A stretch of 9,953 nucleotides of DNA from JBBRLA01 sp038231615 (GTDB taxonomy: Bacteria > Myxococcota_A > Polyangia > Palsa-1104 > JAEUJZ01): NCBI GenBank assembly GCA_038231615.1, contig JBBRLA010000290.1, positions 1 to 9,953 of the forward strand, in the 5' to 3' direction. A program made the translations under genes and the position numbers. The notes below the pieces were generated by a model. It was given only the letters and a program-made list of their open reading frames with translations, made no database searches and had not been told where the DNA came from. Shown one piece after another: positions 5,916 to 9,953 of the stretch. Position 1 is the first letter of the stretch, and each line of letters begins with the position of its first letter.

Positions 5916-7354
5916 CGTGCCGCCCGCGCCACCGCCGCCCGCCCCGGCGGTCCCGCTGCGACGCCAGTGCCAACACCAACGCCAACACCTTCACCGTCAC
6001 CGACGCCAGCTTCTCCCTCCGCGCTGGCCATGAGGACGTTGCCGACGCCCTGGCCGTTCTCTCCGTCCGCGGCAATGCTGCCGCCCTCTCCGCCCCCCTG
6101 AAGGCCGCCGGTCCATAGATAAAGAAGACCGCCGCCGCGACCGCCCCTGCCGCCGGGACCGCCGATGGCGTTGGCGTCCCCTGCCCCGCCGCCGCCGCCC
6201 AGGTAAAGCCGGTTCCGGTAGTCGTTTTGCACCGGGCGCCCGCCCAAACCGCCGCGCTCTCGGCGGGAATTGCCGCCCCAACTGGCGTCGCCAGGGGCCA
6301 CGGTGGTCGCGTCCTTCAGGTTGGCGGAGTAGGTGTAGCCCCCACGGCCCCCGCCGGTGGAGGTAGTGAGGGTGTTGCCGTTGGTCTTGTAGCCCGGATC
6401 CAGCGCCCACGCCGCGGCGCCGGGGACCCCGGCGTTCATCACGCCCTGGCCCGTCCACATCCCCAGATCGCCCGCGTTGGCCCCGCCGCCGCCACCCGCC
6501 TTGTGCGAATTGCCGCCGCCGCCGCCGTTGGCCGGGGCGCCGCGCCCGTAGCTCCCGCCGAGGGCGTCGTAGTTCCCGCCGTAGCCGCCGGAGCCGCCGA
6601 TCCCCTCGCCCTTCTCGGCGCCCACCGAGACCGTGCCGTCGGAGGTGCCGCGGTAGGTCGGCTGATCGGCGGCGCCATCGCCGCTGACGTTGTTGGCGTT
6701 GCCGCCGCGGAAGCCGGTCCCGGTGGCGTCGATGCGACCGCTGACCGTCAGGTTGTCTGCCCGCACCGCCACCACGCCGCCGATGTTGCCGTCCCATGCC
6801 GGGGTGGTCAGGACGCCCCCGAAGCCGATGCTCAGCGCCTTGTAGCGCGCCACCCGCACCACCTGCGCGTGGCCGGCGGTCAGGTAGGTGTTCTTCAAGC
6901 CACCGCAGCCCGGATCGATGTTGACAGTGTCGTTGCTGGTACCCTTGACCAGCACTTGCTCGTACAGGCCCGCGCCCCCGAGATTGGTCACGGCGCCGTA
7001 GGTGGCGTCGTCGCCGGTCTTGAACACGGCGCCCTGCATCTGGATGATCATCAGGTAGTCGCCTGGGGCCACGTTGAGCGCGGTGACCACATCGGCGCTG
7101 TCCAGCTTCAAGGCGCTGCTGCCCTTCAGTGCGTCCGCGGCCAGCCTGGCGTATCGGTTGACCACCGTGCCGGGACCCGTGACCGTGAAGTCGCCGCCGT
7201 CGGTGCTCAGCGCCTGACTGACGCGGCCTGCCGCCGAGGATCGAGGGTCTCCCGCCTTCACCGACCCGGAGGTACAGCCAAAGGCCGAGAGTGCCCCGAG
7301 CGCCAGCGGGAGCGCCCAGGTATTGCCAAGGAGGGAACTCGTACGTCGGTTCAT
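5843..7354 (-). CDS. N-terminal part of a frameshifted Gly-rich secreted surface protein
   Basis: ATG 7354 is chosen because GAGGAAAG lies just upstream and a signal peptide follows (MNRRTSSLLG, then a hydrophobic stretch ending ALSAFGC). The FGC could be a lipobox, although Phe at -2 is unusual. Residues about 54-215 form a domain seen in large secreted proteins of Myxococcota and Bacteroidota (VVNRYARLAADA, PGDYLMIIQMQGA, LKNTYLTAGHAQVVRVARY, PAWDGNIGGVVAV, RIDATGTGFRGG). Residues 216 to about 460 are extremely glycine-rich. After about residue 467 the frame loses protein character (PGRAAVARAARWCWSPPTS) and stops at 5843, while good sequence resumes in the -1 frame. The intact product would be about 897 residues. 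No catalytic motif is visible; adhesin or surface-layer function is inferred. Confidence 0.82.
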   Translation of the reverse strand: MNRRTSSLLGNTWALPLALGALSAFGCTSGSVKAGDPRSSAAGRVSQALSTDGGDFTVTGPGTVVNRYARLAADALKGSSALKLDSADVVTALNVAPGDYLMIIQMQGAVFKTGDDATYGAVTNLGGAGLYEQVLVKGTSNDTVNIDPGCGGLKNTYLTAGHAQVVRVARYKALSIGFGGVLTTPAWDGNIGGVVAVRADNLTVSGRIDATGTGFRGGNANNVSGDGAADQPTYRGTSDGTVSVGAEKGEGIGGSGGYGGNYDALGGSYGRGAPANGGGGGNSHKAGGGGGANAGDLGMWTGQGVMNAGVPGAAAWALDPGYKTNGNTLTTSTGGGRGGYTYSANLKDATTVAPGDASWGGNSRRERGGLGGRPVQNDYRNRLYLGGGGGAGDANAIGGPGGRGGRGGGLLYLWTGGLQGGGEGGSIAADGENGQGVGNVLMASAEGEAGVGDGEGVGVGVGTGVAAGPPGRAAVARAARWCWSPPTSARSTSRPSAARAAVR

Positions 7355-7469
7355 CGATCTTTCCTCGCGGAATGCTCGGGGAGCGGACACTCCACCCCTG
7401 CTTCGCCCATGCCCAGGGGGGTCATAGGGGAGCAAGTGATGGGGCTAACCTGACTTTACATGTTAAGGG

Positions 7470-7518
7470 AAAAAAACCTCCGCCGCAACGTCATTCAAGC
7501 GTGGCGGTTTGGCGGAGG
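7470..7518 (-). terminator. Rho-independent terminator of the acyl-CoA dehydrogenase gene
   Basis: On the minus strand CCTCCGCC (7518-7511) pairs with GGCGGAGG (7484-7477), directly followed by seven T (7476-7470). The 26-base interior can fold further (ACG with CGT and flanking GC pairs). It begins 65 bases after the stop codon of the dehydrogenase gene and so separates that gene from the surface-protein operon. Confidence 0.82.
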
Positions 7519-7582
7519 ATAAGGAAGGTGTCTGGCCGAAGATTGGTGGGGATGTGGGTAGAGATGTGTGGTTACAAGATGT

Positions 7583-9334
7583 CTACAAGATGTCGGGCGA
7601 ATACTGCCCGTCGACATAGGTGCGAGAGGCGATGCCCTTGAGCAGTTCGTCATCGTTGTCATCGAAGGCGGCCACCGTCTGGGCCAGGCGCTTCTCGGCA
7701 GCGCGGCAGAAGGCCGCGGTCAGTTCGATCTCGCGGCGGGCGCCGTCCTCGCCCTTTTTGTCGATGGCCCGGGTGGTGCGCGAGAGCGTGGCGGCAATGG
7801 CGTACAGGTCGATGGCCATCTCCGCGACGCGCCCCTGGGTGTACTGCATCTCGGCGATCTCCTTGCCATGGCGCCGCAGCACCTTGTCCACCTGCCGGGA
7901 AAGCTGGCTGGTGTAATCTTCAAAGATGACGCTCTCGCGCTTCACCGCGGGGTGGGCGCGGTTGAGTCGCTCCCTGCCCAGCGCCGTGCGCGCCCGCTGC
8001 ATGGCGAAGTCGGAAAGCAGGCCAAACCCCTTGATCGGTTCGCGAATGGCCTTGGCCACCTCGCTGAGCTGCCGCCCCGGGCCCTGCATCCCCGACAGGG
8101 CGATGAAGGCCCGGAGGATCTCGTTGGTGCCCTCGAAGATGAGGTTGATGCGGGCGTCCCTGAGCATGCGCTCGTAGGGGTACTCTTGCATGTAGCCGAT
8201 GCCCGCGGCGATTTGCAGGGTCTCGTTGACCACCCGCCACAGGGTCTCGCTGCCAAAGACCTTGCAGATGGCGCTCTCCAGCGAGTAGTCCGCCGGCCTG
8301 CCGTGGGCCTGCCCGTCCACCAGGCTGGTGGTCAGGTAGGTCATGGATTCCAGCGCCCAGGTCTCGGCCATCATCCGGGCGATCTTGTCTTTGATCATGC
8401 CGAACTCGCCAATGGGACGGCCGAAGGCCTGGCGCTCAGCCACCCGCTCCACCGCCATCTTGATGAGGCGCTTGCAGCCGCCGATGCAGCCCGCCGCCAG
8501 CCCCAGGCGCCCGTTGTTCAGCACCTCCATCGCCACCTTGAAGCCGCGGCCCGCCTCGCCCACCACATTGGCCGCCGGGACCGCCACGTCCTCGAAGAAG
8601 ACCTCGGTGGTGGCGCTGCCGCGGATGCCCAGCTTGTGCTCCGGCGGCCCCGAGCGGACGCCGTGGTCGCGTTCGACCAGGAAGGCGGTGATCTTGGGCT
8701 TTCCGGCTTCGGCGCTGGCGTCGGTGCTGGCCATGGGCGTGGTGCGGGCAAAAACGGTGAAGAGGTTGGCGAAGCTGCCGTTGGTGATCCAGATCTTGCT
8801 GCCGTTCAAGATGTACTTCTCCCCGTCGGCGGACAGCTCGGCGCGGGTCTTGATATTGGCGGCGTCGCTGCCGGCGCCGGGCTCGGTCAGGGCGAAGGCC
8901 GCGACCCATTCGCCGCTGGCCAGACGGGGCAGATACTTCTTCTTCTGGGCCTCCGTCCCATAAAGCAGGATCGCCTTGAGCCCGATGGACTGGTGCGCCC
9001 CCAGGGTCACCGCCAGCGAGCCGTCGATGCCGCCGATCTCCTGCATCACCCGGGCGTAGCTGCTGGCCGAAAGTCCGATGCCGCCATACTCCTGGGGGAT
9101 GCTCATGCCGAAGAGGCCGAGTTCCTTCATCCCCGAAAGCACCGCGTCGGGGATGGTGGACTCCCGGTCGATCTTGGCGCTGTCGACGTGCCGCGCGCAG
9201 AACTCGCGCACCGAGTCGAGGATCAGGTGGGTGTTGTCGCGCTCTTCCTTGCTCAATTCGGGGTAGGGAAAGATCATCTCCTCGGGGATGACTCCGTAGA
9301 AGACGGACTTCATGAAACTCGCTTCAGTGGGCAT
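7583..9334 (-). CDS. Acyl-CoA dehydrogenase, VLCAD/ACAD9 type
   Basis: A 583-residue flavoenzyme of fatty-acid beta-oxidation, which makes trans-2-enoyl-CoA from acyl-CoA with FAD and passes electrons to electron-transfer flavoprotein. ATG 9334 is chosen for the strong AAGGAG eight bases upstream; a longer frame to 9424 is only translated tandem repeat. Visible motifs: the N-terminal helical domain with 'IPQEYGGIGLS' (79-89), the family signature FALTEPGAGSDA (147-158), the middle beta domain 'KIWITNGSFA' (180-189), 'RQAFGRPI' (301-308), and 'YERMLRDARINLIFEGTNEI' (387-406) with the probable catalytic base Glu401 in FEGTN. About 170 further residues after 412 form the extra C-terminal domain of very-long-chain enzymes; short-chain family members end near residue 380-400. 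It has its own terminator and is probably monocistronic or shares a promoter with the propeller gene upstream. Complete and ordinary. Confidence 0.95.
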   Translation of the reverse strand: MPTEASFMKSVFYGVIPEEMIFPYPELSKEERDNTHLILDSVREFCARHVDSAKIDRESTIPDAVLSGMKELGLFGMSIPQEYGGIGLSASSYARVMQEIGGIDGSLAVTLGAHQSIGLKAILLYGTEAQKKKYLPRLASGEWVAAFALTEPGAGSDAANIKTRAELSADGEKYILNGSKIWITNGSFANLFTVFARTTPMASTDASAEAGKPKITAFLVERDHGVRSGPPEHKLGIRGSATTEVFFEDVAVPAANVVGEAGRGFKVAMEVLNNGRLGLAAGCIGGCKRLIKMAVERVAERQAFGRPIGEFGMIKDKIARMMAETWALESMTYLTTSLVDGQAHGRPADYSLESAICKVFGSETLWRVVNETLQIAAGIGYMQEYPYERMLRDARINLIFEGTNEILRAFIALSGMQGPGRQLSEVAKAIREPIKGFGLLSDFAMQRARTALGRERLNRAHPAVKRESVIFEDYTSQLSRQVDKVLRRHGKEIAEMQYTQGRVAEMAIDLYAIAATLSRTTRAIDKKGEDGARREIELTAAFCRAAEKRLAQTVAAFDDNDDELLKGIASRTYVDGQYSPDIL

Positions 9335-9356
9335 GGCGCTGGCTCCTTTGGGTGCG

Positions 9357-9362
9357 ATTCTA
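9357..9362 (-). promoter_or_regulatory. Possible -10 box of the acyl-CoA dehydrogenase gene
   Basis: The minus strand reads TAGAAT (five of six consensus bases) 22 bases upstream of ATG 9334, which leaves a short leader containing the AAGGAG ribosome site. The -35 region would fall inside the tandem repeat and shows no good match, so this is tentative. Confidence 0.25.
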
Positions 9363-9486
9363 TAACCGCGGCGCTTCGCGCTTCGCGATTCACTAACCGC
9401 GGCGCTTCGCGCTTCGCGATTCACTAACCGCGGCGCTTCGCGCTTCGCGATTCACTAACCGCGGCGCTTCGCGCTTCGCGATTCAC
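9363..9486. repeat. Four perfect tandem copies of a 31-bp repeat
   Basis: The units are 9363-9393, 9394-9424, 9425-9455 and 9456-9486, each beginning TAACCGCGGCGCTTCGCGC, with no mismatch between them. Each unit contains small hairpins (GCGC-TTC-GCGC and CGCG-CTT-CGCG) and a SacII-like CCGCGG palindrome. The rightmost unit contains the stop codon of the propeller gene (9483-9485); the array fills most of the gap to the dehydrogenase start. A 31-base period is not a multiple of three, so it is not a coding repeat. There are no unique spacers, so it is not CRISPR. Confidence 0.95.
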
Positions 9487-9953
9487 TTGTGTCCGGGTCG
9501 ATGGCGCAGCACGGTGCCGCGGTCACCCACGGCCCACACCTCCTGGGTCTTGCCCTTGGCGCCGGCCACGCCCCAGATCCAATAACGCGACTCGGAGACG
9601 CCGCTGGGCGAAAGGGCCCAAACCTTGCCGTCGAAGTGGAGCACGGGGCCGTAGCCGACGGCCCACAGATCCCTGGGCCCGCTGCCCCACATCGCGCTCA
9701 AGACCGCGTCGTTCTTGGTGGGCACCACCTGCCACGAGGTGCCGTCGTTATGGGTGAGGATGCCGTAGGTGCCCACGGCCCATACGTCCTTGTCGCCGGT
9801 GCCGAAGAGCCCGATGAGCTGCGGCCGGTTGGTCTCCTTGGCGTAGCCGCTGGGCTGGCGAGCCCACGATTTTCCATCATAGTGCAGCACGGTGGCGTTC
9901 TCGCCCACGGCGTAGATATTGCGCGGGCCGCTGCCCCACACCGCGGTCAGGTC
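9483..9953 (-). CDS. Partial beta-propeller-like WGSGPRDxWAVG repeat protein (3' end)
   Basis: The frame is open through the right edge, so only the last 156 residues are seen. There are four repeats of about 35-45 residues, each with a 'WGSGPRDLWAVG...GPVLHFDGKVW' pattern: AVWGSGPRNIYAVGENATVL, LFGTGDKDVWAVGTYGILTH, AMWGSGPRDLWAVGYGPVLH and VAGAKGKTQEVWAVGDRGTV. Such repeats occur in secreted or lipoprotein propellers of myxobacteria and relatives, related in style to BNR/sialidase-like repeats; their ligands are unknown. The N-terminus with any signal peptide lies outside the window. The stop codon sits inside the last copy of the 31-bp tandem repeat, so the extreme C-terminus (RHRPGHK) may have been altered by repeat growth. 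Confidence 0.85.
   Translation of the reverse strand, partial: DLTAVWGSGPRNIYAVGENATVLHYDGKSWARQPSGYAKETNRPQLIGLFGTGDKDVWAVGTYGILTHNDGTSWQVVPTKNDAVLSAMWGSGPRDLWAVGYGPVLHFDGKVWALSPSGVSESRYWIWGVAGAKGKTQEVWAVGDRGTVLRHRPGHK

Noticed and set aside
7399..7414. Sigma-54-like promoter upstream of the surface-protein gene
   Set aside because: GG and GC have the right spacing, but the TT before GC and the leading T are missing; a match of this quality is expected by chance in GC-rich DNA.
4443..7453. Long plus-strand ORFs (4443-6101 and 6227-7453), one with a Pro-Thr-Ser linker-like end
   Set aside because: They are antisense shadows of the Gly-rich/DUF11 protein; the TPTPSP run is the complement of the GGTGTT microrepeat.
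9335..9424. 30-residue N-terminal extension of the acyl-CoA dehydrogenase
   Set aside because: It is translated tandem repeat with no ribosome site; ATG 9334 has AAGGAG at good spacing and starts typical family sequence.
7568..9427. 619-codon plus-strand ORF
   Set aside because: It is the shadow of the acyl-CoA dehydrogenase gene, whose motifs are unmistakable on the minus strand.
9363..9486. CRISPR array
   Set aside because: The 31-bp units abut directly with no unique spacers.

Overview
The window looks like chromosomal DNA of a high-GC, outer-membrane-bearing bacterium of the Myxococcota (old Deltaproteobacteria). The pointers are a glycine-rich surface protein with DUF11 repeats and a C-terminal Gly-Cys/transmembrane/Arg-Arg tag of the MYXO-CTERM type, an OmpA protein with thrombospondin type 3 repeats, a propeller-type 'WGSGPRDxWAVG' repeat protein, and long antisense ORFs caused by high GC. 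The lineage is inferred from protein style, not from any marker gene.

Layout. Bases 1-448 hold no intact gene: there is a strong rightward terminator (162-208) for a gene left of the window, one copy of a 20-base dispersed repeat, and a relic of an FG-GAP/VCBS calcium-binding repeat. At 449-1341 (+) lie two overlapping genes: a small AhpD/carboxymuconolactone-decarboxylase-like protein without redox cysteines, and an AhpD-like peroxidase whose reading frame runs through an in-frame TGA exactly where the second catalytic cysteine belongs (C-P-F-TGA-R-D-S-H). I read the latter as a selenoprotein of 194 residues; a stem-loop that could serve as a bacterial SECIS begins at the TGA. This is the most notable item in the window.

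Everything from 1585 to the right edge is on the minus strand. Read in the direction of transcription from the right edge: a partial beta-propeller-like repeat protein; four perfect copies of a 31-bp tandem repeat; a long-chain acyl-CoA dehydrogenase of the VLCAD/ACAD9 type with its own good terminator; a large secreted Gly-rich/DUF11/MYXO-CTERM protein split by a single-base frameshift; an OmpA-family protein 15 bp downstream, probably in the same operon; and an MqsR/MqsA-type toxin-antitoxin pair.

How the genes work together. The surface protein and the OmpA protein form a plausible cell-envelope operon. The AhpD pair is a small redox unit and would need the selenocysteine machinery (selA, selB, selC, selD) encoded elsewhere. 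The toxin-antitoxin pair and the AhpD pair lie between two nearly identical 20-21 bp direct repeats, so this 2.2-kb segment may be an accessory insertion. The acyl-CoA dehydrogenase is ordinary fatty-acid metabolism.
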